From assembly GCA_039815145.1 (NCBI GenBank), contig JBCBZW010000006.1, positions 1 through 64,000 on the forward strand: a DNA stretch of 64,000 nt. The letters run 5' to 3'. Below, piece after piece: positions 54,386-63,800 of this stretch. Each line of letters opens with the position of its first letter. The first letter of the stretch is position 1. The DNA comes from Pseudomonadota bacterium. Lineage in GTDB: Bacteria > Pseudomonadota > Gammaproteobacteria > Steroidobacterales > JBCBZW01. Below the pieces are notes generated by a model, which was given only the letters and a program-made list of their open reading frames with translations, was not told the origin of the DNA and ran no database searches. The position numbers were made by a program, and so were the translations under genes.

Positions 54386-55672
54386 TTATCGGAAAATCGG
54401 CGATCTGCTGAAGTCGTAGATCAGATTCACGAACAGGCGCACACCGTCTCGCTCATCGCCGTTGGCATCACGCACGCTGGCGTAGCGGGCGCCGGCAGCC
54501 ACCGCCCAGTGCTCGCGAAAGCGCCAGCGCAAGGTGGGGTCCACGCGCACCACCTCGCGGTCGAAGGGCACTCCGCCCGCCACGCGGCTGCGCTCGATGT
54601 AGCCGGCGCGCAGGCGCGCCGTGAGGCCTGGGCGCAGTTCGCGCACGATCAGCAGCGAGACCCGATCCTGCTCGAGGAGCTGGCCGATGCCCGAGGGCGC
54701 GATCGTACGCGAGGCGAGCAGGCTGACCTGCATGCGTTCGGGCGTCCAGTTGAGTTCGGCATCGAAGACACCGCCGCTGGAGTCGTCCTCGAGGGTCTGC
54801 GTCGGCGTCTCGAAGAGCAGATCGGTGATGTCGGTCTCGCTGTCCACGATCCGGCCACCGGCGCGGAAGGTGCCGCTCACGGTCGGGCTGAACGCGTGGG
54901 TCACACCCAACTGCAGCTGGCGGCTGAAGTTAGAGGTTTCCTCCTCGGTGATGGACAAGCCCGTGAGCAGCACGCGCTCGTCCGCCCGGAAGCGAGAGAC
55001 GGCGGCCGTAGCGAACACGTTCGTTCGCTGGGACAGGGCACGCTGGAACGTGATGTCCGCGCCGTCGAAGCGATAGTCGGACAGCTGCCCCGCTGCGTCG
55101 ACATCGAAGATGCGGCCATCGCCCACATCGACTGGGAAGGTGCGGTCCTCGAAATCGACGATGGAGGCCGAGCCGCCGATGATCACCTGGTTGCGCTCGG
55201 TGAGCTGATGCGCCCATTGCGGCCGCACGATCGCGCTGTTGCGACGGGTAGCGATGAGCTCGTTGTTGTCGTTGATGATGCCATCGAGCTCGTCGACCAA
55301 GCCGTTGGTCAGGGTGGAGCCGCGCTCGAGGGTCCCGGTGATGGAGAAGTCACCTCGCGGCAGCGCTCGCGTGGCCGTGAGGTCGTAGCGCTGCTCCGTC
55401 AGATTGAAGTCATCGTTATCGTAGAACGGGAACGTCAGGCGCAGGCCGTTGGAGACATCCCAACGCTCGCCCACGAAGTCGAGATTGGCCCGCGGCTCGA
55501 GGATGTACCCGCTGACGGAATCCGTATCCGTGGATGCCAAGCGCGGGCTTGAGTCATAAATCCCGCGCTGGGTGAGACTGCCCGTGAGCGTCGAGTCCGC
55601 ACTGACCGGCGCCGCCGTGGCGCAAAGGAGGCCGACGGTAAGGAGTCGAACGAGGCGCTCGTTCAGCTTCAC
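54386..55672 (-). CDS. PEP-CTERM/EPS-system outer-membrane beta-barrel protein
   Basis: GTG 55672 is chosen because it begins a clean signal peptide (LVRLLTVGLLCATAAPVSA); upstream ATGs at 55732 and 55714 would overlap the Wza-like gene and add a polar leader. Product of 428 residues, rich in alternating amphipathic strands and ending RLFVNLIYDFSRSPIFR, with an aromatic C-terminal residue pattern close to outer-membrane barrels. Matches the TIGR03016-type barrel of exosortase exopolysaccharide loci. Probably forms or supports the outer-membrane exit. Confidence 0.8.
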   Translation of the reverse strand: MKLNERLVRLLTVGLLCATAAPVSADSTLTGSLTQRGIYDSSPRLASTDTDSVSGYILEPRANLDFVGERWDVSNGLRLTFPFYDNDDFNLTEQRYDLTATRALPRGDFSITGTLERGSTLTNGLVDELDGIINDNNELIATRRNSAIVRPQWAHQLTERNQVIIGGSASIVDFEDRTFPVDVGDGRIFDVDAAGQLSDYRFDGADITFQRALSQRTNVFATAAVSRFRADERVLLTGLSITEEETSNFSRQLQLGVTHAFSPTVSGTFRAGGRIVDSETDITDLLFETPTQTLEDDSSGGVFDAELNWTPERMQVSLLASRTIAPSGIGQLLEQDRVSLLIVRELRPGLTARLRAGYIERSRVAGGVPFDREVVRVDPTLRWRFREHWAVAAGARYASVRDANGDERDGVRLFVNLIYDFSRSPIFR

Positions 55673-55694
55673 CGCGCTCAGGTCGTCCCAGTCT

Positions 55695-56285
55695 TTAGGG
55701 GACGACGATGACATCACCGCTAAGCAGCTCAATGTTGCTCTCCAGTCGATCGCCCGACTCGACGTCGGAATACTTGAACGCGATTGCGCGCTGACGGCCG
55801 CCGTCTTCGCGGCGCAGGATTTGGATGCGATTGCCGTTGGCGAACTGGGCCAGACCGCCGGCCAGGGCGAGCGCCTGAATTACCGTCATGGGCCTGTCCA
55901 TGGCGTACTCGCCGGGCCGCGGCACCTTGCCGATCACGTAGAACTTGTTGCCCTGAGCGGACAGCACACTCACGGTCACCACCGGATCCGGGATGAAGTC
56001 GACCAGTCGGCCGACTATCGCCGTGCGCACATCTTCGGCGGAGCGCTTGGCGGCCTCGACCTCACCGATCAGGGGGAAGGTGATGCGACCATCAGGTCGC
56101 ACGATCACCTCGCGCGACAGCTCCTCTTCCCGCCACACGGAGATCCGCAGCACGTCGCCGGGATTGAGCGCGTAGGCGCCGGCTTCCTGCGCCTGCGCCG
56201 ATCCCAGCGCGGACAGGGAGGCGAGCAGTACCGCAGCAAACGTCGCTGCCATCGAGCGAACGCCGGACAGACCAAACCTCATCAT
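55695..56285 (-). CDS. Wza-like polysaccharide export protein
   Basis: A 196-residue periplasmic/outer-membrane export protein with signal peptide (AATFAAVLLASLSALGSAQA). The polysaccharide-export domain is YALNPGDVLRISVWREEELS with RPDGRITFPLIGEV; an SLBB-type domain follows (FYVIGKVPRPGEYAM, TVIQALALAGG). No lipobox Cys is visible, unlike E. coli Wza. It is the first gene of the exopolysaccharide operon, which runs through 38333. Confidence 0.92.
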   Translation of the reverse strand: MMRFGLSGVRSMAATFAAVLLASLSALGSAQAQEAGAYALNPGDVLRISVWREEELSREVIVRPDGRITFPLIGEVEAAKRSAEDVRTAIVGRLVDFIPDPVVTVSVLSAQGNKFYVIGKVPRPGEYAMDRPMTVIQALALAGGLAQFANGNRIQILRREDGGRQRAIAFKYSDVESGDRLESNIELLSGDVIVVP

Positions 56286-56809
56286 CGAAAACCCCGTGTG
56301 GTCTCTAGTTATCTCGGTCGGCGTCTGAGAGCGCCGTCGGGCCGCACTTTAGCGCAGGCGCCGAGGTGAGCCTAGTTAAAGGCTGGTTAAAGAGCGTGCC
56401 TGGGCAGGCTGAGCATCGACCGCTTCCTCGTGATCGCCCCGGGACCCAAGGGCAATTGCCCGCGGCGGCGGCCGCCAAGCGTGCTCTGTGCGCCGTTCGT
56501 CCGCCGTAACGGATACGTCAACAATTGTGCACCGAGCCCCGACTGCGCGGAACGATGCGAGCGGATAACCGGCAGGGTAAAATCGGGTTCGCGCACGACG
56601 TGGCGGCGACCCCGGTTCACGCCGACACGTGCCTCGCGATTACCATGTCTCGACCGGTGGTGTCCCCACCATCGAACCCTCGGCCTCCGGCCACCACAAG
56701 AAGGACGACCGCCGCCCGGTGCTTGCTCGCTCAGTCCAGGATGCCGATCCCCACCGCGTAGCGCTGCGCGGGGTCGCCAGCGCCCGGCGCGAGTCGGAGT
56801 GCGAATCGC
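56286..56809. other. 524-bp divergent intergenic region, EPS operon / heme oxygenase
   Basis: No gene recognised; the short open frames here are Arg/Pro-rich. Notable elements: a TTTAAC pair on the - strand (about 56378-56396) upstream of the Wza-like gene, with GGCACG nearby that resembles half of a sigma-54 -24 element but has no GC at -12; and a perfect palindrome at 56450-56461. Confidence 0.5.
56450..56461. promoter_or_regulatory. Perfect 12-bp palindrome GGGCAATTGCCC
   Basis: A self-complementary 12-mer with an AT-rich core in GC-rich DNA, 164 bp upstream of the Wza-like start, in the divergent promoter region of the exopolysaccharide operon. A dimeric regulator site is possible; no specific regulator is implied. 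Confidence 0.3.
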
Positions 56810-57397
56810 GTGCTCACTAACGACCGTCCCGGCCATGTCCGTGTCCGCCTCGCGGCCGCGACCGATGAGGTGCACAACGCCCTGCATCATCACCCGGTGC
56901 TCGGCGCGCTGCTGAGCGCCGATCTCGAGCGTGCCACCTACCTGGCGATTCTCGTCGCCTACCAGCGTTTCTTCTCGGCCGTGGAGACTCGTCGAGCCGA
57001 GTTGAGGGCCTACCCTGAGCTCAACCTGGGCGCGCCGATCGCCGCCCTCGACGACGACTTGCGAGAATCGGGATGGCGGCCGTGTCGCGATCCGCTCCAC
57101 GCCTCCTGGCTGGAGGACGATGCCGCGGTGCTCGGTGCCCTCTACGTGCTGCACGGCGCTGGCTTCGGCGGCCGGGTGCTGGCAGGACACGTGGCGCGTT
57201 CCCAACCCGGCCTGCCACGCCGCTTTCTGCAGACGGGACCGTCGCGCGCCACCTGGCGAACGCTCACGGACGCGCTGGACACGGTGGACGGCGGCCGCTA
57301 CCCATCACTCGAAACGGGCGCTCAGCGCACCTTTGCTCACCTCGCCGAAGAGGTCAGCCACCAGGCCACCGCGATCGCCCCACCCCGTTCCCTATGA
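56810..57397 (+). CDS. Biliverdin-forming heme oxygenase
   Basis: A 195-residue helical protein with a GTG start. The proximal heme His lies in ATDEVHNALHHHP, and LGALYVLHGAGFGGRVLAGHV corresponds to the distal helix (family pattern LYVLEGsxLGGxxI), so the fold and heme site look intact. It cleaves heme to biliverdin, iron and CO. Bacterial members of this length often sit by a bacteriophytochrome or an iron-uptake locus; neither is present here. The adjacent PEBP-like gene starts 25 bp downstream on the same strand. Confidence 0.83.
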   Translation: MLTNDRPGHVRVRLAAATDEVHNALHHHPVLGALLSADLERATYLAILVAYQRFFSAVETRRAELRAYPELNLGAPIAALDDDLRESGWRPCRDPLHASWLEDDAAVLGALYVLHGAGFGGRVLAGHVARSQPGLPRRFLQTGPSRATWRTLTDALDTVDGGRYPSLETGAQRTFAHLAEEVSHQATAIAPPRSL

Positions 57398-57422
57398 CCT
57401 CTCTACCCGCTTGAGGATGCCC

Positions 57423-57980
57423 ATGCGCTCATTGCTTGCCTCGATCGCCCTCGCGATCACCATGCCCTTGTGCCTGCAGGCACATGCCGATTCGTTCAGC
57501 TTGTCCAGCACCGACATCACCGAAGGACAGCCCATGGGCAAGGCCCAGGAGTTCACCGGGTTCGGGTGCGACGGTGGCAATCGCTCACCCCAACTGTCCT
57601 GGGCCAACGCACCCGCCGGCACCGAGGCCTTCGCCATCATGGCCTACGATCCGGACGCACCGACCGGCAGTGGCTGGTGGCACTGGCAGCTCATCAACAT
57701 TCCTAAGACGGTGACTGAATTGCCCGCAGGGGCCGGTTCGGCCAGCGGCGACGCGGCGCCCGCCGGCAGCCGCCACATCAAGAACGACTTCGGTGTGGCC
57801 GCCTTCGGCGGTGCCTGCCCTCCGAAGGGCCATGGCGTGCATCACTACCAATTCACTGTCTACGCCCTGTCTCAGATGCTCGAGCTGCCGGAGGACCCTT
57901 CGGGCGCCCTCACCGGCTACATGGTGATGGCCAACTCGCTGGGATCCGCCACCCTGGAAGCCCTCTACGAACGCAACTGA
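57423..57980 (+). CDS. Exported YbhB/YbcL (PEBP/RKIP-like) protein
   Basis: A 185-residue protein. ATG 57423 is preferred because GAGG lies 7 nt upstream; ATG 57417 is the alternative. A signal peptide (ASIALAITMPLCLQAHA) precedes a complete PEBP domain: GGNRSPQLSWANAPAGTEAF, YDPDAPTGSGWWHWQL and CPPKGHGVHHYQFTVYAL are the ligand-pocket blocks. Periplasmic; the ligand of bacterial members is not established. Probably co-transcribed with heme oxygenase. Confidence 0.9.
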   Translation: MRSLLASIALAITMPLCLQAHADSFSLSSTDITEGQPMGKAQEFTGFGCDGGNRSPQLSWANAPAGTEAFAIMAYDPDAPTGSGWWHWQLINIPKTVTELPAGAGSASGDAAPAGSRHIKNDFGVAAFGGACPPKGHGVHHYQFTVYALSQMLELPEDPSGALTGYMVMANSLGSATLEALYERN

Positions 57981-58067
57981 CGGCGTCTGCGCCACACCGG
58001 GAAGACCGCAGCTTCGGGGCGGCTGCCCTGGAAGCACGCCCACGACGAGGGGCGCTGGCACCGCTAT

Positions 58068-58079
58068 TGCCATTTGGCA
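58068..58079. promoter_or_regulatory. Inverted repeat TGCCA-TT-TGGCA, candidate TA operator
   Basis: A 5-2-5 inverted repeat in the AT-rich segment 52 bp upstream of the antitoxin ATG. A second inverted repeat, GTCA-N7-TGAC (58105-58119), lies between it and the start. Both are placed where an Xre-type antitoxin would bind to autorepress its operon. Confidence 0.4.
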
Positions 58080-58130
58080 TTGAATTGGATATTTTCTGCC
58101 TAGTGTCATCTCTGGTGACGAATCAGACCC

Positions 58131-58535
58131 ATGCTCGAGTCCATCCCGCGCCTAGCGCCCTTCGACAACGGTCCCGCCATTACGCTGGCGGAGAGTGCCG
58201 CCATGGCGCGCGCCATGGTCAATCTGTTTCGCCTCTGGCAAGTCAGCGATGCTCAGGCGTGCATCCTGCTTGGCGGCCTCTCCAAGCGTACCTACGCGCG
58301 CTGGAAGGAAGGCGCGATCGGCCGCGCATCGGTCGATCAGAACACCCGCATGTCCGTCCTGCTCGGCATCCACAAGTCGCTGCGCATCCTGTTCGCCGAT
58401 AAGGCTCGCGCCCATGCTTGGGTGCGCCAGCCGAACACCGTCTTCGACGGCGCCAGCGCCTTGGACATCATGCTCGGCGGTTACCTAACCGACCTGTTCA
58501 GAGTGCGTCACTACCTCGACGCCGTGCGCGGGTGA
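58131..58535 (+). CDS. Xre/MbcA/ParS-type antitoxin (DUF2384)
   Basis: A 134-residue antitoxin. The N half holds a helix-turn-helix (WQVSDAQACILLGGLSKRTYARWKEG). The C half is the toxin-binding domain, with RMSVLLGIHKSLRILFAD, AHAWVRQPNTVFDGASALD and the terminal YLTDLFRVRHYLDAVRG. It overlaps the RES toxin gene by 4 bp (GTGA), the standard order for this family. It should bind and block the toxin and repress the operon. No Shine-Dalgarno is visible before the ATG. Confidence 0.92.
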   Translation: MLESIPRLAPFDNGPAITLAESAAMARAMVNLFRLWQVSDAQACILLGGLSKRTYARWKEGAIGRASVDQNTRMSVLLGIHKSLRILFADKARAHAWVRQPNTVFDGASALDIMLGGYLTDLFRVRHYLDAVRG

Positions 58536-59287
58536 AGCAATCCTCTTCGGGCGAGACGCCACCACTCTCGCGGGTGCGTTGGAGCAAGGCGCGGCGCATC
58601 GTGCCGACCCGCTACCCGCCGATCGACCTGTTCGAGGACATCGCCGACCCCGAGGATTGGGACCTGCTCGTCGCCGCCGAGGCGAAGACCAATCCGCGGG
58701 TCTGCGCCGACGTCGGGCGGCTGGACCTGGTCCCCGTTGCACGACGCGTGAGCGGCCCCGGCGCGAGCTACCTGATGGCACCGTTCGTTCACGTAAGTAC
58801 GAACCGCCCCGGCCGTTTCCACGACGGTACCTACGGTGCCTGGTACGCCGCCAACCGCTTCCAGACCGCTGTCGCCGAAACGGCCCATCACCTCGCCGCC
58901 TTCTATCGCAGCACGGCGCAGGCGCCCGGGTGGCTCGTACAGATGCGCGAGCTCATCGCCCAGGTCGATCATCGCTTCCACGATCTGCGCGCCGCGCCTG
59001 ACTTCGCCGACGCCCTGGACCCGGTCAACTACGCCCCCTCCCAGGCCCTGGCCTGGCGCTTGCGCAGCGAGGCGGCGAGCGACGGCATCGTCTACCCCGC
59101 CGTGCGCGACGAGCAGGGCGAGGCGCTCGCCGTGTTCTGGCCGGATGTCGTGCGCCTGCCTCTGACGCCCGGTCGACACCTCGGCTATCACTTCGATGGC
59201 ACGCTCATCGACTACGTGCGCGACGCGTCCAGCGGAGAGTTGTGGCGCTTGCACGCCAGCGCGCCGGCGACCGACGCGAACCCCTAG
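58532..59287 (+). CDS. RES-domain toxin
   Basis: A 251-residue toxin from GTG 58532, which overlaps the antitoxin stop; a longer frame from 58418 is rejected because it would run inside the antitoxin gene. RES-domain residues visible: Arg27/Tyr28 (RYPP), Arg95 in GRFHDGTYGAWYAA, and Glu116 in AVAETAHH. The third name-giving position, usually Ser in a GIxYPSVR context, is Ala190 here (GIVYPAVRD). RES toxins degrade NAD+ or ADP-ribosylate targets and cause growth arrest. The substitution may weaken or abolish activity, or reflect a subfamily difference. Confidence 0.88.
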   Translation: MKQSSSGETPPLSRVRWSKARRIVPTRYPPIDLFEDIADPEDWDLLVAAEAKTNPRVCADVGRLDLVPVARRVSGPGASYLMAPFVHVSTNRPGRFHDGTYGAWYAANRFQTAVAETAHHLAAFYRSTAQAPGWLVQMRELIAQVDHRFHDLRAAPDFADALDPVNYAPSQALAWRLRSEAASDGIVYPAVRDEQGEALAVFWPDVVRLPLTPGRHLGYHFDGTLIDYVRDASSGELWRLHASAPATDANP

Positions 59288-59532
59288 GTCCCGCACCGTC
59301 AACTTGTCGCGACGCACCAGGCGTCAGGACTGCGCTTTCGCGCAATACCCCCTACCGCGCGCGGCAAAAGTATGTTCTAACTACCGGTTGTTCCGGTTGC
59401 TGAATCGGGAGTCGCGCCTGCGACGCCCGCTAACAACATCAAGCTCGGTGATCTGAACAACCGTCACGGACGACGGGTGATCCTCACGCGTGGTCCGTGC
59501 TCAACTGAAAAATACTAGGGGAGTCATAGTCC
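59288..59532. other. Intergenic region upstream of subtilase
   Basis: 245 bp with no gene recognised. It contains an imperfect direct repeat of CCGGTTG (about 59381-59399) and a good ribosome site AGGGGAG 9 nt before the protease ATG. A promoter is likely here, but no clear -35/-10 pair was found. Confidence 0.5.
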
Positions 59533-60843
59533 ATGCAGACCTTGCCAGGCAGGACGGCGCTCGTCGCATCGTCCCTGCTGGTGACCCTCATGGCGGGTAG
59601 CGCAAACGCGTCCGTCGACGGAGTCAACCAGCGGTCCTTGCTCAGCAAGCCGGTCGAGATGAAGGAGCTCTCGCTTGCCAACAAACCCAATGCTGGGCGC
59701 GTCGGCAGCCGAGTCTTCCAGCCCGAAAGGGGCCTCACCGGCGAACACGTCTACATCATCACCCTCGCCGAGCCTGCTCTCGCCGCCTACACGGGCGGAG
59801 TGCGCGGGCTCGCACGCACGGCCGTGGATACGCGCCGCGGGGAGCGCAAGCTGAACGCTCGCAGCCCCGCCAGCCGCGCTTATGTCCAATACCTGCGTGG
59901 GCAACAGGACAAGTTCCTGAGCCGCACCTCACGCATGCTCGGCCGCAGCGCAGCGCCGCTCAACCGTTACGTTGCCGCCGTCAACGGCGTCTCCCTGCGC
60001 ATGACGCAGGCCGAGGCCCAGCGCGTCGCGCGCCTATCGGGCGTGGCGATGGTCGAGCGTAGCGTGGAGATGCAGCTGGACACCGATGCAGGGCCGAACT
60101 TCATCGGCGCCCCGCAGGTGTGGAGCGGTGAAGCCACCGGCGAGGCTGCCCTCGGTGAAGGCATCATCGTCGGCATCATCGACAGCGGCATCAACGGCGA
60201 TCACCCGTCCTTCGCCTCAGCGGGCTCGGACGGCTACGAGCACACCAACCCCTACGGCGATGGCGTCTACGTGGGTGAGTGCTTCGACACGCCGGACCTG
60301 GTCTGCTCGAGCAAGCTGATCGGTCGCTACAACTTCACCCAGGGGTCGAACCCGCCCGCGCCCACTTCCGAGGACACGGACGGTCACGGCACCCACGTGG
60401 CGAGCACCGCTGCGGGTAACTTCGTCGACGACGTTCCGTTCTTCGATGCGGAAGGCAACCCCACCGGGTTCTCCGTGAACATCTCCGGTGTGGCCCCCCA
60501 CGCGAACCTCATCGCCTACTCCGTGTGTGCCCCCCTGTGCCCAAGCTCGGACGTGCTGAACGCCATCGACCAGGCCATCCTCGATGGCGTGGACGTGCTC
60601 AACAAGTCCATCTCGAGCCCGCCGGGCAGCCCCTGGGAAGCTAGCCTCTCCCTCGGTGCCCTGAACGCCCGCGCCGCCGGTATCTCCTTCGCCATCTCCG
60701 CCGGCAACGACGGTCCCGGCGTGGGTACCGTGGCCGAGGTCAACGGTGCCCCCTGGAACGGTGCCGTCGCGGCCAGCACCCACGATCGCGCTTCCCGACC
60801 AAGACCCTTGGCGACTTCGGCGGCGGTGACACGCCCCCGATGA
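59533..60843 (+). CDS. Subtilisin-like serine protease, N-terminal part (frameshifted)
   Basis: A 436-codon frame: signal peptide (ALVASSLLVTLMAGSANA), an I9-type inhibitory propeptide (about residues 70-180, ending VAMVERSVEMQLDTD), then the S8 catalytic domain with Asp (IVGIIDSGINGDHPSF), His (DTDGHGTHVASTAAG) and the oxyanion Asn (SAGNDGPG). After GAVAASTHDR the frame turns to Arg-rich nonsense and stops at 60843. The proper continuation, FPTKTLGDFGGGDTPP, is in the frame of the next entry from base 60792. One base appears missing at about 60790. The intact protein would have 1,471 residues. Confidence 0.85.
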   Translation: MQTLPGRTALVASSLLVTLMAGSANASVDGVNQRSLLSKPVEMKELSLANKPNAGRVGSRVFQPERGLTGEHVYIITLAEPALAAYTGGVRGLARTAVDTRRGERKLNARSPASRAYVQYLRGQQDKFLSRTSRMLGRSAAPLNRYVAAVNGVSLRMTQAEAQRVARLSGVAMVERSVEMQLDTDAGPNFIGAPQVWSGEATGEAALGEGIIVGIIDSGINGDHPSFASAGSDGYEHTNPYGDGVYVGECFDTPDLVCSSKLIGRYNFTQGSNPPAPTSEDTDGHGTHVASTAAGNFVDDVPFFDAEGNPTGFSVNISGVAPHANLIAYSVCAPLCPSSDVLNAIDQAILDGVDVLNKSISSPPGSPWEASLSLGALNARAAGISFAISAGNDGPGVGTVAEVNGAPWNGAVAASTHDRASRPRPLATSAAVTRPR

Positions 60844-63800
60844 CCATCACCGGTCGCTCCCTGAGCCCGGGCTACACGGGTCCGATCGTCTACGCTGGCG
60901 ACTACGCCAACGGCGACCCGGATCCCGAGCAGTGCCTGAACGCCTTCCCGCCGGGCACCTGGACCAACGGTGAGATCGTGGTCTGCGACCGCGGCGCTAT
61001 CGCCCGTGTGCAGAAATGCATCAACGTGCGCGACGGCGGTGCCGCCGGCTGCGTGCTGACCAACGTGCCGGGTGGCGCGACGTCCGTGGCGGACGATCCT
61101 CACGTGATCCCGGCGATCCACATCGCTGAAGAAGACGGCACGCCGCTCAAGGCCTGGCTGGCCAGCGGCAGCGGTCACTCGGCCACGATCGGCGAGGGCG
61201 GCGCGCCCTTCTCCGACCCCGAGGCCGGCGACATCATGGCCGACTTCAGCTCCCGCGGGCCCTACACGGGCTTCGACTTTCTCTCGCCCAACGTGTCCGC
61301 ACCGGGTGTGAGCATCTACGCAGCCTTCGCTGACGGCATCGAGTACGCCTTCCTCGGCGGTACCTCCATGTCCAGCCCGCACGTGGCTGGCTCCATGGCC
61401 CTGCTGCGTCAGACCCGGCCGGACTGGACCGATGCTGAGATCCTCTCCGCGCTCATGAGCACGGGCGTGCAGGAGATGCGCAAGGAAGACGGCGTCACGC
61501 CGGCGGACGCCTTCGACTTCGGTGGCGGTCGCGTACGCGTGAACGAGGCGGCCAACGCGAGCCTGCTCTTCGACGAGACGGCGGCTGGCTTCGAGGCGGC
61601 CAACCCGGCCACCGGCGGCGATCCGAAGGACATGAACATCGCGTCCTTCGCCAACGATGCGTGCCTGAGCCTGTGCTCCTGGGAGCGCACCGTGGAAGCC
61701 ACGGTGAGCGACACCTGGTCTTCCAGCTCCAACGGCGACTTCCCGGTCACCGTCGAGCCAGCCTCGTTCTCCCTGAACGCCGGCGAGACCCAGGTGATCA
61801 CCGTCACGGCTGACGTCTCCGCCATGCCCAACGGCGAGTTCGCCTTCGCCGAGCTGGTCCTGACCCCCGCCGGCGGCGCCAACCCGCCGACGGAACTGCA
61901 GGTGGCGGTGACGCCCTCTGCCGGTGACCTGCCGAACGAGCTGATCATCAACACCGGCCGCGACGCCGGCTCCGTCACCGAGACCATCGCCTCCATCGAG
62001 GTGACGGATCTGCAGGTGGAGGCCTTCGGCCTGTCCAAGGGTGACACCGAGCGCCTCGCCATCACCGGTGAGACGGGTGAGTTCGATCCCTACGACCAGC
62101 CCGACGGTGTGGGCGTGAGCTTCTTCGAAGTGCCCGCCGATGCGATCCGCGTGATCGTGCGCACCTTCGACTCCGAAGCCCCGGACGCTGACCTGTTCGT
62201 AGGCCGCGACGACAACGGCGACGGCGATATCTCCGCCGACGAGGAACGTTGCAACAGCGGCACAGGCGGCAGCGATGAGTTCTGTGAGGTCGCGGACGTC
62301 GAGGGCGGCACCTGGTGGGCTGCCGTGATCAACTTCACCGCCTCTGAGCCCGACGCGACGGACGAGACCAGCGTCAACGCTACCGCCGTGGCCCCGAGCA
62401 CCGGCAACTTCTTCGCGGAAGGCCCCGGCGGCCCGGTGGATGAGCTCGACCCCTACGATCTCTCGATCTTCTACGATCTGGACGATGCCGAGGCGGGCGA
62501 CATCTACTACGGCAACCTCATCCTGGGCTCCGGCCCCGGCAACGAGGGCGATATCGGCAACATCCCCGTGACCTTGGTGCGCGGTACTGACGATGTTGCC
62601 ATCGAGGTGGACGCGATGATGGCCGAAGTAGGCGACACGCTGAACTTCACCGTCACCGTGCAGCCGAACGCCACGCCGGAAGATCTGGCCTACGCGATCG
62701 AGACCGCGATCCCTGACGGCTTCTCGCTGGATGAGGATTCGGTGGCGGTCACGGCCGGTGAGGTCACCGTGAACGGTGACTCCATCGACTGGTCCGTGGT
62801 GCAGGCGAGCATCGACGGTGCGACCAACAGCTACACGGTGACCACGAGCGCTGAAGATGCAGCGTGCACGATGCCGGAAGTCGGCCAGGGCGGTGGCTAC
62901 ATCGACCTCGCGGCCTTCGGCTTCGAGCCCAGTGACACCGAGGGTGACACCATCACCGGCACCTTCGGCCTCGATCCGGAGCAGGTGAACTTCTACGGCA
63001 GCGACCGTGGCAGCCTGACCTTCACGGACGACGGCTTCGTGTTCTTCGAAGGCGCCCCGGGCCCCAACCCGTGGATCAACCAGCCGATTCCGTCGCTCGA
63101 CGACCCGAACGATCTCTCCGCCATCTTCTGGCGGGACATGGAGATGGTCTCGAGCCCGTCCGACGGTCCTGAGGGCGAGCGCGGCGTGACCGCCATTACC
63201 CTCACCTGCGGCGGTGAGCCCTGCGCGTTCCTGGTGGAGTTCGACAACCTCGAGCCGTGGCCAGCAGGCGACACCTCCGACCGCATCGACTACGAAGCCT
63301 GGTACTGGGGCATCGTTGACGACGCACCGGGTGCCTACGAGATCATCTACGCCTACGACAACATCAGCGGCTTCGCTGATGGCGTCGGCACCATCGGCGT
63401 GGAAGGTCCGGACGGCTCCATCGGCACGCAGGCGGCCTTCAACGATGTGGCCATCAGCGATGGTGACTTCATCTGCTTCGACCTCGTGGGCGTGACCTTC
63501 GACCCCGCCGTGCTCACCTTCTCGGTGTCCGTGGATCCGTCCGCGGCCGGCCGTGATGTGGAGACGACGGTGACGAGCGTGGTCGACAACGCCGGCAGCG
63601 AAGCCGAGACGGCCAGCGTGAGCGTGTCCGTGGGTGGTGAGTTCATCGACAGCGATGAAGATGGCATCGCCGACGCTGACGACAACTGCACGTTGATCCC
63701 GAACGAGAGCCAGTGCGATAGCGATGGCGACGGCTTCGGCAACCACTGCGATGCGGACTTCAACGACGACGGCTTCGTGTTCTTCCAGGACTCGCTGCTG

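Noticed and set aside
56378-56412. Sigma-54 promoter for the EPS operon
   Set aside because: GGCACG is present but the GC of the -12 element is missing at the required spacing.
60516-63746. 1,076-codon open frame antisense to the subtilase
   Set aside because: Same effect of GC-rich coding DNA; the + strand frame has signal peptide, catalytic motifs and calcium loops, whereas this one has none.
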